Positions 27,806 to 37,852 of a stretch of DNA of 64,000 nucleotides are shown here, piece after piece. Position 1 is the stretch's first letter; every line of letters starts with the position of its first letter. The translations under genes were made by a program, and so were the position numbers. Under the pieces are notes generated by a model, which ran no database searches, had not been told where the DNA came from, and was given only the letters and a program-made list of their open reading frames with translations. This stretch comes from Geofilum rhodophaeum (lineage in GTDB: Bacteria; Bacteroidota; Bacteroidia; Bacteroidales; Marinilabiliaceae): NCBI RefSeq assembly GCF_002210225.1, contig NZ_MWUJ01000003.1:124001-188000 (forward strand), given 5' to 3'.

Positions 27806-30800
27806 CTATTCAAGATTCACGCTCAAACCTAGACCGCGCATCTCGTGCAACAATACATTGAGCGATTCAGGAATACCAGGCTGGGGCAGCGGATCGCCTT
27901 TTACAATCGCTTCATAAGCCTTGGCTCTACCTAAGACGTCATCAGACTTAACTGTAAGAATCTCCTGAAGGATATTGGCAGCACCAAAGGCTTCCAGAGC
28001 CCAAACTTCCATCTCACCAAAACGCTGTCCACCAAACTGAGCTTTACCACCCAGGGGTTGCTGCGTAATGAGCGAGTAGGGACCAATGGAACGGGCGTGC
28101 ATTTTATCCTCAATCATGTGACCCAGTTTCAACATATAGATGACCCCTACCGTAGCAGGCTGATGGAAACGATCACCGGTTCCACCATCGTAGAGGTAGG
28201 ACTTACCTACACGAGGAATCCCGGCATCATCGGTATACTTATTCAGATCATCCTCACTGGCACCATCAAAAATGGGGGTGGCAAATTTAACACCCAACAC
28301 CTGCCCGGCCCAGCCCAAAACGGTTTCGTAGATCTGACCAAGGTTCATACGTGAAGGTACACCCAAGGGGTTCAGCACGATATCTACCGGCGTACCATCT
28401 GCCAGGAAAGGCATATCCTCCTGACGAACAATACGGGATACAATACCCTTGTTACCATGTCGACCGGCCATCTTATCCCCAACGGTAATCTTCCGCTTCT
28501 TGGCAATGTAAACTTTGGCCAGCTGAACAATTCCTGCAGGAAGCTCATCACCAATGGTGATGTTGTACTTCTGACGCTTCTCTTTGGCCTCCAGCTCCTT
28601 GAATTTGATCCGGTAATTATGAATAACCCGGGCAATAAGATCGTTCTTATCCTTATCGGTCGTCCACTTATTGGGATTCACATTCAGATAATCCACATCC
28701 TGCAAAACCTTCTGGGTAAATTTGGTTCCCTTGGCAATCACATCTACACCAAGATAATCCTTAACACCCTGACTGGTTTTTCCGTTTATCAACGAGAACA
28801 ATTTATCTACGAGACGATTGGTCAAATCGGCAGAAGAACGGTTAAACTCCTCATCGATCTTAGCCAACAGCGGTTTCTCCGACGAACGGGCCTTACGGTC
28901 CTTCATCACTCTGGAGAACAACTTCTTCTCGATAACCACTCCCGACAACGAAGGGGTCGCTTTAAGCGAGGCGTCCTTAACGTCTCCGGCCTTTTCACCA
29001 AAAATGGCACGCAAGAGCTTTTCTTCCGGCGTAGGATCACTTTCTCCTTTAGGCGTAATCTTTCCGATCAGAATGTCGCCGGGCTTCACATGGGCCCCAA
29101 TTCGAATCAATCCATTCTCATCCAGATCTTTAGTAGCCTCTTCGCTCACGTTGGGAATATCGGCGGTAAGCTCCTCCAAACCACGCTTGGTATCGCGAAC
29201 TTCCAAAGAATACTCATCGATATGCACCGAGGTAAATACATCTTCCCGAACAAGACGCTCATTCAAAACAATGGCATCCTCAAAATTATACCCCTTCCAA
29301 GGCATAAAGGCCACACGCAAGTTGCGTCCCAAAGCCAATTCTCCCTTATCGGTAGCATACCCTTCGGTAAGAATCATACCTGGAGAAACCCTTTGCCCCT
29401 TACTTACGAGCGGCTTAAGGTTAATACTGGTATTTTGGTTGGTTTTTAAGAACTTAGTCAGTTTATAGCGCTGCGTTTCTGCCTCAAAGCTTACAAAACG
29501 CTCTTCCTCGGTCAAATCGTAGCGAATTACGATTTCTTCCGCATCCACATACTCCACTACCCCGTCGCCTTCAGCTACAATCTGAGTACGGGAATCGCGC
29601 GTCAATGGACCTTCCAGACCGGTACCAACAATGGGCGACTCGGCGCGCAAAAGCGGTACAGCCTGACGCATCATATTGGATCCCATAAGCGCACGGTTGG
29701 CATCGTCGTGCTCCAAAAATGGGATCAGCGAGGCGGCTACAGAGGCAATTTGGTTGGGTGCCACATCCATCAAAGCCACTTCTTCCGGTTCAACAACGGG
29801 GAAGTCGCCTTCCAGACGTGCCTTTACCCTGGGATTGATGAAGAATCCTTCATCATCAAGGGGAGCATTGGCCTGAGCAATGGTATGGTCCTCTTCCTCC
29901 TCGGCACTCAGATAAGTAACCCCATCGTTGCTGAGGTTCACCTTTTTATCGGTAACCTTGCGATAAGGCGTTTCGATAAAGCCCAGCTGATTGATCTTGG
30001 CAAAAACACAAAGCGAAGAAATCAATCCGATGTTGGGTCCTTCAGGCGTTTCAATGGGGCACAAACGACCGTAGTGGGTGTAGTGAACGTCACGCACTTC
30101 AAAACCGGCGCGCTCACGCGACAAACCACCAGGACCAAGGGCCGACATACGACGCTTGTGCGTGACCTCTGCCAGGGGATTGGTCTGGTCCATGAACTGC
30201 GAAAGCGCATTGGTACCAAAGAAACTATTGATCACTGAAGACAGTGTCTTGCTGTTGATCAAATCAATGGGGGTGAACACTTCGTTGTCGCGTACGTTCA
30301 TCCGCTCCCGGATGGTACGAGCCATACGGGCCAACCCGACTCCAAACTGATTGCCCAACTGTTCGCCAACTGTACGAACGCGACGATTACTCAAGTGGTC
30401 AATATCATCGACATCGGTTTTTGAGTTGACCAACTCAATAAGGTACCCGATGATGGCAATTATATCGTCCCTGGTCAATACTTTCGTGTCCAGGTCGGTA
30501 TTCATATTCAATTTCTTATTGATCCGGTAACGCCCTACATCACCCAAATCGTAACGCTTATCTGAAAAGAAAAGCTTGTCAATCACATCACGCGCAGTAG
30601 CCTCATCCGGCGGCTCCGCGTTACGCAACTGACGATAAATGTGAACCACTGCTTCCTTCTCTGAGTTACAGGGATCCTTTTGCAGGGTATTGTAAATGAT
30701 CGAGAAATCGTTGGAATTCGTCAGCTCTTTATGCAACAAAATGGTTTTGGCACCAGAATCAACAATCTCATCGATGTGCTCATTCTCCAAAATGGTTTCA

Positions 30801-31615
30801 CGATCAATGATCACCTCATTCCGCTCAATAGAAACCACTTCGCCGGTATCTTCATCCACAAAATCCTCCAGCCACGATTTCAAAACACGAGCAGCCAAAC
30901 GGCGTCCGACAACCTTCTTAAGGGTAGCCTTGCTGACCTTAATTTCGTCAGCCAAATTAAAGATTTCAAGAATTTCTTTATCTCCTTCGTAACCAATGGC
31001 ACGCAACAAGGTCGTCACCGGAAGCTTTTTCTTACGGTCGATGTAGGCATACATCACATTGTTGATGTCGGTGGCAAATTCGATCCAGGAACCCTTTAAA
31101 GGAATGATTCGCGCGGAGTATAGTTTAGACCCATTGGCATGAATGCTCTGCCCAAAGAAAACACCAGGCGAACGGTGCAGCTGAGAAACAACAACCCTTT
31201 CGGCACCATTAATGATGAAGCTGCCCTTATCGGTCATATAGGGAACAGTCCCCAAATAGACATCCTGAACAACGGTGTCAAAGTCCTCGTGCTCGGGATC
31301 GGTGCAATACAGCTTAAGTTTGGCCTTCAAAGGCACACTGTAAGACAAGCCGCGTTCTATGCATTCCTCTATGGTATAACGGGGAGGATCAATATTGTAA
31401 TCCAGGAACTCCAGAACAAAGTTGTTACGGGTGTCGGTTATCGGGAAATTTTCCAGAAAAACCTGATTCAACCCTTCAAATTTCCGCTCTTCAGGTGTGG
31501 AGCCCATCTGAAAAAATTCGCGGAAAGATTTTAATTGTACCTCCAAAAAATCAGGATACGGAAGCTGATTCTTAATGGTGGCAAAGTTGATTCTTTCGGC
31601 AGTAATTGGAGTCAT
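27806..31615 (-). CDS. rpoB: RNA polymerase beta subunit
   Basis: 1269 residues. Conserved regions include the rifampicin-pocket segment ([18 protein letters not shown], then [19 protein letters not shown]), [19 protein letters not shown] and the C-terminal [20 protein letters not shown]. The rifampicin-pocket sequence has the wild-type residues D, H, S at the usual resistance positions, so no target-based rifampicin resistance is evident. The gene lies between the rplL-rpoB hairpin and rpoC. Confidence 0.99.
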   Translation of the reverse strand: MTPITAERINFATIKNQLPYPDFLEVQLKSFREFFQMGSTPEERKFEGLNQVFLENFPITDTRNNFVLEFLDYNIDPPRYTIEECIERGLSYSVPLKAKLKLYCTDPEHEDFDTVVQDVYLGTVPYMTDKGSFIINGAERVVVSQLHRSPGVFFGQSIHANGSKLYSARIIPLKGSWIEFATDINNVMYAYIDRKKKLPVTTLLRAIGYEGDKEILEIFNLADEIKVSKATLKKVVGRRLAARVLKSWLEDFVDEDTGEVVSIERNEVIIDRETILENEHIDEIVDSGAKTILLHKELTNSNDFSIIYNTLQKDPCNSEKEAVVHIYRQLRNAEPPDEATARDVIDKLFFSDKRYDLGDVGRYRINKKLNMNTDLDTKVLTRDDIIAIIGYLIELVNSKTDVDDIDHLSNRRVRTVGEQLGNQFGVGLARMARTIRERMNVRDNEVFTPIDLINSKTLSSVINSFFGTNALSQFMDQTNPLAEVTHKRRMSALGPGGLSRERAGFEVRDVHYTHYGRLCPIETPEGPNIGLISSLCVFAKINQLGFIETPYRKVTDKKVNLSNDGVTYLSAEEEEDHTIAQANAPLDDEGFFINPRVKARLEGDFPVVEPEEVALMDVAPNQIASVAASLIPFLEHDDANRALMGSNMMRQAVPLLRAESPIVGTGLEGPLTRDSRTQIVAEGDGVVEYVDAEEIVIRYDLTEEERFVSFEAETQRYKLTKFLKTNQNTSINLKPLVSKGQRVSPGMILTEGYATDKGELALGRNLRVAFMPWKGYNFEDAIVLNERLVREDVFTSVHIDEYSLEVRDTKRGLEELTADIPNVSEEATKDLDENGLIRIGAHVKPGDILIGKITPKGESDPTPEEKLLRAIFGEKAGDVKDASLKATPSLSGVVIEKKLFSRVMKDRKARSSEKPLLAKIDEEFNRSSADLTNRLVDKLFSLINGKTSQGVKDYLGVDVIAKGTKFTQKVLQDVDYLNVNPNKWTTDKDKNDLIARVIHNYRIKFKELEAKEKRQKYNITIGDELPAGIVQLAKVYIAKKRKITVGDKMAGRHGNKGIVSRIVRQEDMPFLADGTPVDIVLNPLGVPSRMNLGQIYETVLGWAGQVLGVKFATPIFDGASEDDLNKYTDDAGIPRVGKSYLYDGGTGDRFHQPATVGVIYMLKLGHMIEDKMHARSIGPYSLITQQPLGGKAQFGGQRFGEMEVWALEAFGAANILQEILTVKSDDVLGRAKAYEAIVKGDPLPQPGIPESLNVLLHEMRGLGLSVNLE

Positions 31616-31659
31616 CTATCAACTGATTAATTGAACTTATAAACGTAGAAGCATAAAAA

Positions 31660-31692
31660 GGTTTAGGATTCCGCAGAGCGGATTCCTAAACC
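31660..31692 (-). terminator. rplL-rpoB intergenic hairpin (likely attenuator)
   Basis: The 15-base arms GGTTTAGGATTCCGC and GCGGATTCCTAAACC pair with one mismatch around a 3-base loop. On the minus strand the stem is followed by TTTTT, 25 bases after the rplL stop and 45 bases before rpoB. Escherichia coli has a partial terminator at the same place that lowers RNA polymerase subunit synthesis relative to ribosomal proteins. Confidence 0.85.
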
Positions 31693-31717
31693 ATTCCCTC
31701 AAAAAAGGGGTATCTGA

Positions 31718-32092
31718 TTACTTAAGTTCAACTTCTGCTCCAGCTTCTTCTAATTGAGATTTGAGTGCTTCAGCTTCTTCTTTAGACACTTTCTCCTTGA
31801 TGGGAGCGGGAGCTTTGTCAACCAGCTCTTTGGCTTCTTTAAGACCAACACCGGTCATTTCTTTTACAAGCTTAACAATAGCCAGTTTAGAACCACCTGC
31901 AGATTTCAGGATAACGTCAAATTCAGTCTGAGCAGCAGCCTCTTCACCAGCAGCAGCAGCGGGACCAGCAACAGCTACAGCAGCAGCTGCGGGCTCAATG
32001 CCATACTCATCCTTCAATACGTTAGCAAGTTCAGTTACTTCTTTTACAGTCAAATTAACCAATTCTTCTGCAAGCTTTTTAATATCTGCCAT
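31718..32092 (-). CDS. rplL: 50S ribosomal protein L7/L12
   Basis: 124 residues: N-terminal dimerisation domain ([19 protein letters not shown]), an alanine-rich hinge, and the C-terminal factor-binding domain ([16 protein letters not shown]). It forms the ribosomal stalk with L10, which recruits translation GTPases. It follows rplJ by 36 bases. Confidence 0.98.
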   Translation of the reverse strand: MADIKKLAEELVNLTVKEVTELANVLKDEYGIEPAAAAVAVAGPAAAAGEEAAAQTEFDVILKSAGGSKLAIVKLVKEMTGVGLKEAKELVDKAPAPIKEKVSKEEAEALKSQLEEAGAEVELK

Positions 32093-32128
32093 TTTTGTAA
32101 GTGTTAATAAATTTCTGTTAGTAATGTT

Positions 32129-32647
32129 TTAATTTCTCTCTTCCAAGGTTTTGAGGAGTCCGTGAATGGTGCTTCCGCCTGATTGCAGTGCAGAAACAAC
32201 GTTCTTCATCGGAGACTGGAGCAAAGCAATAACATCGCCCAGCAATTCCTCTTTAGATTTGATGGCGGTAAGGGCTTCCAACTGGTTATCGCCCAGGTAA
32301 ACCGACTCTTCCACAAAAGCACCCTTCAAAGCAGGGATTGCAGCTTTTTTACGGAAGTCCTTAATCAGTTTGGCCGGAACATTACCGGTGTTGCTGAACA
32401 ACACGGCAGAAGTACCCTTGAGAGCGACATCAATGCCCTCAATATTTTTCTCACTCTGCTCTATAGCCTTAAGAAAAAGGGTGTTTTTAACCACCATCAT
32501 TTTCACATCCTTCTGAAAGCAGAGACGACGCAGTTCACTGGTAGCACCTGCATTCAAGCCTGAGGTATCCGCCACATAAAAGTGGGCATACTCGGCAATT
32601 TTTGAACTCAGGTCTTCTATTAAATTCGCTTTATCTGTCTTTTTCAT
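32129..32647 (-). CDS. rplJ: 50S ribosomal protein L10
   Basis: 172 residues with the L10 fold: YVADTSGLNAGATSELRRLC near the N-terminus and the C-terminal helix that carries L7/L12 dimers. In many bacteria L10 or L10-L12 binds its own leader to control the operon; the 28-base gap to rplA is too short to show a separate leader here. Confidence 0.98.
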   Translation of the reverse strand: MKKTDKANLIEDLSSKIAEYAHFYVADTSGLNAGATSELRRLCFQKDVKMMVVKNTLFLKAIEQSEKNIEGIDVALKGTSAVLFSNTGNVPAKLIKDFRKKAAIPALKGAFVEESVYLGDNQLEALTAIKSKEELLGDVIALLQSPMKNVVSALQSGGSTIHGLLKTLEERN

Positions 32648-32675
32648 GGTTCCAAATTTCGCTTTAAATTAAACA

Positions 32676-33371
32676 TTAAACCTCAAGAGACTTGGGTTCA
32701 ATTCGAATTCCGGGACTCATGGTACTCGACAAAAAGATGCTCTTAACGTAAGTTCCCTTTGCAGAAGACGGCTTCAGTTTGTGAACAGTTCCTACAAATT
32801 CTTTAACGTTTTCGACAAGTTTTGCGGGGTCAAAGGACACCTTACCTACGGTAGTATGGATAATGCCATAACGATCTACTTTAAAGTCGATTTTACCGGC
32901 TTTAACTTCACTTACAGCCTTACCAATTTCCATAGTTACGGTCCCACTTTTAGGGTTCGGCATCAAGCCACGTGGACCCAATACTCTACCCAAAGCTCCC
33001 ACTTTACCCATTACGCTGGGCATGGTAATGATCACGTCCACATCGGTCCAACCTTCTTTGATTTTTGCGATGTAGTCGTCCAAACCAACGTAATCGGCAC
33101 CGGCGCTTTTGGCCTCCTCTTCCTTATCGGGGGTACAGAGCACCAATACTCGGGTCTCTTTACCAGTTCCGTTGGGAAGTGTTACCACGCCACGTACCAT
33201 TTGATTAGCTTTACGGGGATCAACACCCAGACGAATGTCGATATCCACCGACGCGTCAAATTTTGTAGAGGTAATTTCCTTTACCAAACTTGCCGCTTCC
33301 TCGATGGTATACGCCTTCTCGGTATCGATCTTTGCTAAAGCTAACTTCTTATTCTTTGTTAGTTTTGTCAT
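32676..33371 (-). CDS. rplA: 50S ribosomal protein L1
   Basis: 231 residues from the ATG at 33371, which gives [16 protein letters not shown]; an upstream in-frame ATG at 33383 would only add MFAK, close to the rplK stop. The L1 signature [15 protein letters not shown] is present, and the C-terminal [13 protein letters not shown]1 forms the mobile stalk at the E site and is an autogenous repressor in other bacteria. Confidence 0.97.
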   Translation of the reverse strand: MTKLTKNKKLALAKIDTEKAYTIEEAASLVKEITSTKFDASVDIDIRLGVDPRKANQMVRGVVTLPNGTGKETRVLVLCTPDKEEEAKSAGADYVGLDDYIAKIKEGWTDVDVIITMPSVMGKVGALGRVLGPRGLMPNPKSGTVTMEIGKAVSEVKAGKIDFKVDRYGIIHTTVGKVSFDPAKLVENVKEFVGTVHKLKPSSAKGTYVKSIFLSSTMSPGIRIEPKSLEV

Positions 33372-33386
33372 TTTTGCAAACAAGTT

Positions 33387-33830
33387 TTAATTGTTACCCG
33401 GAAATTCACCATCTACGGTAATTCCCATACTTCTGGCGGTACCGGCAATCATCCTCATTGCAGAATCCACAGTAAAACAATTCAAGTCTGCCATTTTGTC
33501 CTCAGCGATGGTTTTCACCTGATCCCAGCTTACCGAGCCCACCTTCTTACGGTTGGGTTCAGCAGAACCGGATTTCACTTTGGTTGCCTCCAAAAGCTGA
33601 ACGGCTGCCGGAGGTGTTTTGATTACAAATTCAAAGGACTTGTCCTTATAAACAGTAATCACCACAGGCAACACTTTCCCAGCCTTCTCTTGCGTTCTGG
33701 CATTGAATTGCTTACAGAATTCCATAATGTTCACCCCTTTGGCACCCAATGCAGGGCCCACCGGGGGTGATGGATTTGCTGCGCCACCTTTGATCTGAAG
33801 CTTAATAAAAGTTTCTACTTCTTTAGCCAT
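33387..33830 (-). CDS. rplK: 50S ribosomal protein L11
   Basis: 147 residues, normal length. [19 protein letters not shown], the [13 protein letters not shown] segment and the C-terminal RNA-binding part ending in GITVDG are diagnostic. L11 binds the GTPase-associated centre of 23S rRNA. It opens the rplKAJL series, 107 bases after nusG. Confidence 0.98.
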   Translation of the reverse strand: MAKEVETFIKLQIKGGAANPSPPVGPALGAKGVNIMEFCKQFNARTQEKAGKVLPVVITVYKDKSFEFVIKTPPAAVQLLEATKVKSGSAEPNRKKVGSVSWDQVKTIAEDKMADLNCFTVDSAMRMIAGTARSMGITVDGEFPGNN

Positions 33831-33937
33831 TGTAGCAATTCGTGTTGGTTATTAAAATTCAGATTCAGGAGATAATCGTTTCATTCGTAGAGATAAACCA
33901 AAGGTCTATCCTGGAAGCCCCGCTACTAAACGAACAA

Positions 33938-34483
33938 CTATTCCTTTTCAACCTGTAAAAAACTTAATTCAAGAGGTGTCTTACGGCCAAAAATCTTGAC
34001 CATAACTTTCAATTTCTTCTTCTCTTCATTCACTTCTTCAATGACCCCTGTGAAACCGTTAAACGGACCGTCGGTCACTTTTACTGTTTCGTTAACATAG
34101 AAGGGAACATTGATTTCTTCAGCATTCTCTGAAAGTTCATCGACCTTACCCAGGATGCGATTAACCTCTGATATACGTAAAGGAGTAGGCAGGTCTTCCC
34201 GGTCGGTCAAAAAACCAATTACATTGGGAATGCCTTTGAGTACGTGGGGAACCTCACCGACAAGGGCGGCCTCAATCAGTACATATCCGGGAAAGTAGTT
34301 TCTTTCCTTACTGATCTTTTTCCCATTACGAATTTGATAAACCTTTTCGGTAGGTATCAAAACCTGGGAAACATAGTCCTGTAATTTAAGGCCGGCTATT
34401 TCGCTCTCGATGTATTCTTTAACTTTCTTTTCCTTACCACCGATGGCACGAAGCACATACCATTTTTTGTCGATTTCACTCAT
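33938..34483 (-). CDS. nusG: transcription termination/antitermination factor NusG
   Basis: 181 residues. The N-terminal NGN domain (WYVLRAIGGKEKKVKEYIE; NYFPGYVLIEA) and the C-terminal KOW domain (VKVTDGPFNGFTGVIEEV) are complete. NusG binds the RNA polymerase clamp and links it to Rho or ribosomal protein S10. It follows secE by 21 bases. Confidence 0.98.
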   Translation of the reverse strand: MSEIDKKWYVLRAIGGKEKKVKEYIESEIAGLKLQDYVSQVLIPTEKVYQIRNGKKISKERNYFPGYVLIEAALVGEVPHVLKGIPNVIGFLTDREDLPTPLRISEVNRILGKVDELSENAEEINVPFYVNETVKVTDGPFNGFTGVIEEVNEEKKKLKVMVKIFGRKTPLELSFLQVEKE

Positions 34484-34504
34484 TACAATAGGGTTCTCCC
34501 AGTG

Positions 34505-34699
34505 TTAATACAATTTCTTATAGAACCAGTTCAGCAAGGTATCAAAAGAAACGTCCATGCCATAAACCATCAAAGCAATAATGACCGAAGCCACCATCAC
34601 CACAATGGCACTGTTCTGCAATTCGGCCCAGGTAGGCCAGGAGGTTTTATTAACCAATTCGTTGTGGACCTCTTCGAAATATGCTATTATTTTTTTCAT
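34505..34699 (-). CDS. secE: preprotein translocase subunit SecE
   Basis: 64 residues in the short SecE form: an amphipathic N-terminus (EEVHNELVNKTSWPTWAEL) and one membrane helix (SAIVVMVASVIIALMVYGM). It clamps SecY in the translocon. The position between tRNA-Trp and nusG is the standard one for the phylum. Confidence 0.96.
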   Translation of the reverse strand: MKKIIAYFEEVHNELVNKTSWPTWAELQNSAIVVMVASVIIALMVYGMDVSFDTLLNWFYKKLY

Positions 34700-34725
34700 C
34701 CTATCAAGAATTCGATTCTATATTG

Positions 34726-34798
34726 CACGGGAGGAGAGACTCGAACTCCCGACACCTGGTTTTGGAGACCAGTGCTCTACCAACTGAGCTACACCCGT
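34726..34798 (-). tRNA. tRNA-Trp (CCA)
   Basis: 73-base cloverleaf on the minus strand. The anticodon loop CTCCAAA lies between CTGGT and ACCAG, giving anticodon CCA, with discriminator G as expected for tryptophan. The acceptor stem ACGGGTG/CTCCCGT has a U-U mismatch at 6:67. The 3' CCA is not encoded. It lies between tuf and secE. Confidence 0.95.
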
Positions 34799-34804
34799 AG
34801 AAAA

Positions 34805-34830
34805 GTTGAGAATGGCAAGCCATTCTCAAC
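34805..34830 (-). terminator. hairpin between tuf and tRNA-Trp
   Basis: Perfect 11-base stem GTTGAGAATGG / CCATTCTCAAC with a 4-base loop. On the minus strand it is followed by CTTTTC and, 6 bases after the stem, tRNA-Trp. It probably ends most tuf transcripts or provides a processing site, with some read-through into tRNA-Trp-secE-nusG. Confidence 0.75.
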
Positions 34831-34853
34831 TTGTATGTCAATAATCCTTAGGA

Positions 34854-36041
34854 TTACTCTACAATTTCAGTAACCTGACCGGCACCTACTGTACGACCAC
34901 CTTCACGGATAGCGAAACGCAAACCTACGTTTACAGCTACGGGGTAAATCAAATCAACAGTAATGGTTACGTTATCACCAGGCATTACCATTTCAGTTCC
35001 TTCGGGCAAGGTAATCTCACCGGTAACATCCAGGGTACGGATGTAGAACTGAGGACGGTACTTGTTGTGAAAAGGAGTGTGACGACCACCTTCTTCTTTC
35101 TTCAACACATAGATTTCAGCCTTAATTTTGGTGTGCGGAGTGATGGATCCGGGCTTAGCCAAAACCATACCACGCTTGATCTCATTCTTGTCGATACCAC
35201 GCATCAACAAACCTACGTTGTCACCAGCCTGGCCTTCATCCAAAATCTTGCGGAACATCTCAACACCGGTACAAACGGTTTTCTTACCTTCTGCACCCAA
35301 ACCGATGATCTGCATTTCTTCACCGGTTTTGATGATACCGGTTTCGATACGGCCGGTAGCAACAGTACCACGACCAGTAATTGAGAATACGTCCTCAACA
35401 GGCATCAGGAAGGGCTTCTCAACATCACGGGGAGGCAGCGGAATCCACTCATCACAAGCGGTCATCAGTTCCATTACCTTCTCTTCCCACTGAGCTTCGC
35501 CATTCAAAGCACCCAAAGCAGAACCTTTGATAACAGGGGTATTGTCGCCGTCGAAGTCGTAGAAGCTCAACAAGTCGCGAACTTCCATTTCAACCAGCTC
35601 CAACAATTCCTCATCATCAACCATATCCACTTTGTTCAGGAATACAACGATACGGGGAACGTTTACCTGACGAGCCAAAAGGATGTGCTCACGAGTCTGA
35701 GGCATAGGACCGTCAGTAGCAGCACAAACCAGGATAGCGCCATCCATCTGGGCAGCACCAGTAACCATGTTCTTCACGTAGTCGGCGTGACCAGGACAGT
35801 CAACGTGCGCATAGTGACGATTGGCGGTTTGATACTCAACGTGTGAGGTGTTGATGGTAATACCACGCTCTTTTTCTTCAGGAGCGTTGTCAATAGAATC
35901 GAAACTCTTAACTTCGGACAAACCAGCCTTCGCCAGTACAGTAGTAATAGCGGCGGTCAAAGTGGTTTTACCGTGGTCTACGTGACCAATGGTACCGATA
36001 TTAACGTGAGGCTTCGTCCTTTGAAATGTTTCTTTAGCCAT
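34854..36041 (-). CDS. tuf: elongation factor Tu
   Basis: 395 residues, full length. GTPase motifs GHVDHGKTT (P loop), DCPGHADY (switch II) and NKVD are intact, followed by domains II and III ([26 protein letters not shown]). It delivers aminoacyl-tRNA to the ribosome. It is preceded by tRNA-Gly and tRNA-Thr, with which it is probably co-transcribed. Confidence 0.99.
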   Translation of the reverse strand: MAKETFQRTKPHVNIGTIGHVDHGKTTLTAAITTVLAKAGLSEVKSFDSIDNAPEEKERGITINTSHVEYQTANRHYAHVDCPGHADYVKNMVTGAAQMDGAILVCAATDGPMPQTREHILLARQVNVPRIVVFLNKVDMVDDEELLELVEMEVRDLLSFYDFDGDNTPVIKGSALGALNGEAQWEEKVMELMTACDEWIPLPPRDVEKPFLMPVEDVFSITGRGTVATGRIETGIIKTGEEMQIIGLGAEGKKTVCTGVEMFRKILDEGQAGDNVGLLMRGIDKNEIKRGMVLAKPGSITPHTKIKAEIYVLKKEEGGRHTPFHNKYRPQFYIRTLDVTGEITLPEGTEMVMPGDNVTITVDLIYPVAVNVGLRFAIREGGRTVGAGQVTEIVE

Positions 36042-36102
36042 AATTCGAAATTATTTAAGACAATTAGAACAATATTGAAACCGTAAAACTTAAACTAACC
36101 AG

Positions 36103-36174
<72 letters not shown>

Positions 36175-36185
36175 TTTTAAAACTG

Positions 36186-36258
36186 AGCGGGAAACGGGAC
36201 TCAAACCCGCGACCCTTAGCTTGGAAGGCTAATGCTCTATCAACTGAGCTATTCCCGC
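36186..36258 (-). tRNA. tRNA-Gly (TCC)
   Basis: 73-base cloverleaf. The anticodon loop CTTCCAA between TTAGC and GCTAA gives anticodon TCC. The acceptor GCGGGAA/TTCCCGC is perfect; discriminator T; CCA not encoded. It is separated from tRNA-Thr by 11 bases and is first in the tuf transcript. Confidence 0.95.
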
Positions 36259-36272
36259 GTTTTTTAGCGCCA

Positions 36273-36280
36273 CAAAGTTA
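36273..36280 (-). promoter_or_regulatory. -7 element of the tRNA-Gly/tRNA-Thr/tuf transcript
   Basis: The minus strand reads TAACTTTG, a full TAnnTTTG match. Transcription would start near 36266, about 8 bases before the tRNA-Gly 5' end. A TTTG lies 23 bases upstream, slightly beyond the usual spacing. Confidence 0.6.
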
Positions 36281-36430
36281 ATGATTAAAATGTAAAAAAT
36301 CTTCAAAACAACGATTTAAAACATCTGTTTCAAGAACTTTCGCGACACACACCATCATTCAACCCCACCAAAACACTAACTATCAAACCCTTAGTGGAGG
36401 TCGAAACAAAAAAGCAAATCTCTTTCATTT

Positions 36431-36465
36431 CAATAGGCTGATTATTGTTGATAACCAGCCTATTG
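36431..36465 (-). other. strong hairpin downstream of hpf
   Basis: The arms CAATAGGCTG and CAGCCTATTG pair perfectly, and the stem extends by a G-U pair and four more pairs only when read on the minus strand, leaving the loop CAACA. No T run follows. It lies about 90 bases after the hpf stop and may mark the 3' end of hpf mRNA or a structured RNA. The remainder of the gap 36281-36553 shows no gene. Confidence 0.5.
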
Positions 36466-36553
36466 TATTGCTTTCTTTCAGCTAAACACTGAAAATGGTG
36501 TGCAAATGTATAATAAATTTCAAACAACGCAAAAAATAAGATGCTTTTTTGCC

Positions 36554-36853
36554 CTATTTGGCCTTGACCTTATCTTTGCGCTTAACCACCTGTTTACGCA
36601 GTGCTTCACAAGCCAAATCTACGGCTTCTTCAAAGGTTTTACTTTGTTTTTTGGCGAACAAATTATTGCCCGGCAAATCAAGTGCAATTTCAGCAACCTT
36701 ATTCTCCAGGGTTTCCGACTTATCCAGGCGTAAAACCACCTCTGCGCCAATAATGCCCTCAAAAAACTGATCAAGCTTCCCTACCTTCTGGTTTACAAAA
36801 GCTTCCAAATGATCGGCTGCATCAAAATGCACGCTTTGAATTCTGATGTTCAT
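36554..36853 (-). CDS. hpf: ribosome hibernation-promoting factor (HPF/RaiA family)
   Basis: 99 residues, the short form without the dimerising C-terminal domain. The S30AE fold is recognised by MNIRIQSVHFDAADHLEAFV, the central DKSETLENKVAEIALDLPG and the basic C-terminus LRKQVVKRKDK. It binds the decoding centre of idle ribosomes. It follows xerC by 19 bases in the probable rpsU-xerC-hpf operon, which is common in the phylum. Confidence 0.92.
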   Translation of the reverse strand: MNIRIQSVHFDAADHLEAFVNQKVGKLDQFFEGIIGAEVVLRLDKSETLENKVAEIALDLPGNNLFAKKQSKTFEEAVDLACEALRKQVVKRKDKVKAK

Positions 36854-36872
36854 AATCTCTCCTCCTTTTACT

Positions 36873-37757
36873 TTAAGCTCTGGGATGAGCTTGTTTATAA
36901 ATCGCGTTCAACTTTTCAAAAGTATTATGGGTATAAATCTGTGTTGCATTCAGGTTGGCATGTCCCAACAACTCCTTTATGGCATTAAGATCAGCACCGC
37001 GATTCAACAAAACAGTGGCAAAGCTGTGACGAAGCACGTGGGGACTTCGCTTTTGCTGGGTGCTCACCTGAGTCAGCGCTGCATGAACAATGCGATAAAC
37101 CAAACGATGGTAAACCGCTTCTCCTTTGACTGTAAGAAAAAGGGCCGAATCTTCCAGCGCACCAAAGGTCTCCCTTCTGACTTCTACATAAAGCAAGAGC
37201 AGTCGCTTCAATTCGGCAGTAAGCGGAATCAGGCGTTCCTTATTGCGCTTCCCCCTAACCTTTACCAGTCCCCGGGACAGATCAAAGTCCCGGACTCTGA
37301 GAGCCACCAATTCGGACAAACGCATACCCGTATCGTAAAACAATTCCAAAATGAGTTTGTTGCGCAAGCCTTCGAAATCGGACCCAAAATCGGTCCGGTC
37401 CAACAACTGCACCATGGCCTCATCCTTAACAAAAACAGGAAGTCGCTTAGGAATTTTTGGAAGATTAACAAGCGCCGCCGGATTGCTTTCAATTACCCCC
37501 TCAATCTGAAGGTGCCTGAAAAACATTTTAAGGGCGGATATTTTACGATGAATCGTACGCGGGCTGCGACCCGCCTCACTCAAGGCCACCACCCAGGACC
37601 GAATCAGCCTGGGTTTAACCAGCTGCAAAACGCCTTCCTCTGAACTGCCTAAAAAATCCAGGAACTGTTGCAAATCATTTCGGTACGCAGTAAGGGTATG
37701 TGCCGAACTTCGCTTTTCAGACTCCAGATATTGTAAAAAACGCTCCGTTTGCTGCAT
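36873..37757 (-). CDS. xerC: tyrosine recombinase XerC/XerD type
   Basis: 294 residues: SAM-like N-terminal domain (FLQYLESEKRSSAHTLTAYRNDL) and a catalytic domain with Arg in DTGMRLSELVAL, Lys in VRGKRNKERLIP, HVLRHSFAT (His-x-x-Arg), LGHANL and the nucleophile Tyr in ATQIYTH. It is of housekeeping length and context, so its role is chromosome-dimer resolution at dif rather than integration. The ATG at 37757 follows directly on the T8 tract of a terminator-like hairpin, so the gene has no ordinary leader. Confidence 0.93.
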   Translation of the reverse strand: MQQTERFLQYLESEKRSSAHTLTAYRNDLQQFLDFLGSSEEGVLQLVKPRLIRSWVVALSEAGRSPRTIHRKISALKMFFRHLQIEGVIESNPAALVNLPKIPKRLPVFVKDEAMVQLLDRTDFGSDFEGLRNKLILELFYDTGMRLSELVALRVRDFDLSRGLVKVRGKRNKERLIPLTAELKRLLLLYVEVRRETFGALEDSALFLTVKGEAVYHRLVYRIVHAALTQVSTQQKRSPHVLRHSFATVLLNRGADLNAIKELLGHANLNATQIYTHNTFEKLNAIYKQAHPRA

Positions 37758-37824
37758 AAAAAAAATGTCTTACCTCTCTCCTCTTATAAACGAATATACG
37801 AAATAAAAGGAGAAAAGTAAGACA
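37758..37824 (-). terminator. rpsU-xerC terminator-like hairpin ending at the xerC start codon
   Basis: 22-base arms at 37766-37787 and 37803-37824 with a 15-base loop. On the minus strand the three non-Watson-Crick positions become G-U pairs, so the stem is continuous. A run of eight T (37758-37765) follows and then the xerC ATG. It probably ends rpsU transcripts and lowers xerC-hpf expression. Confidence 0.8.
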
Positions 37825-37852
37825 CTTTTCCTTAAAATTATAAGGGCCCTGT

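Noticed and set aside
28457-29449. Plus-strand open frame of 330 codons inside rpoB
   Set aside because: Antisense to conserved rpoB sequence; shadow.
36330-36527. Minus-strand 65-codon frame in the hpf-tRNA gap
   Set aside because: It crosses the stable hairpin, has no family features, and its composition is that of the AT-rich spacer.
36873-37757. Integrase marking a genomic island beside tRNA genes
   Set aside because: The protein is of housekeeping Xer type in the conserved rpsU-xerC-hpf order; no attachment-site repeats or phage genes are near.
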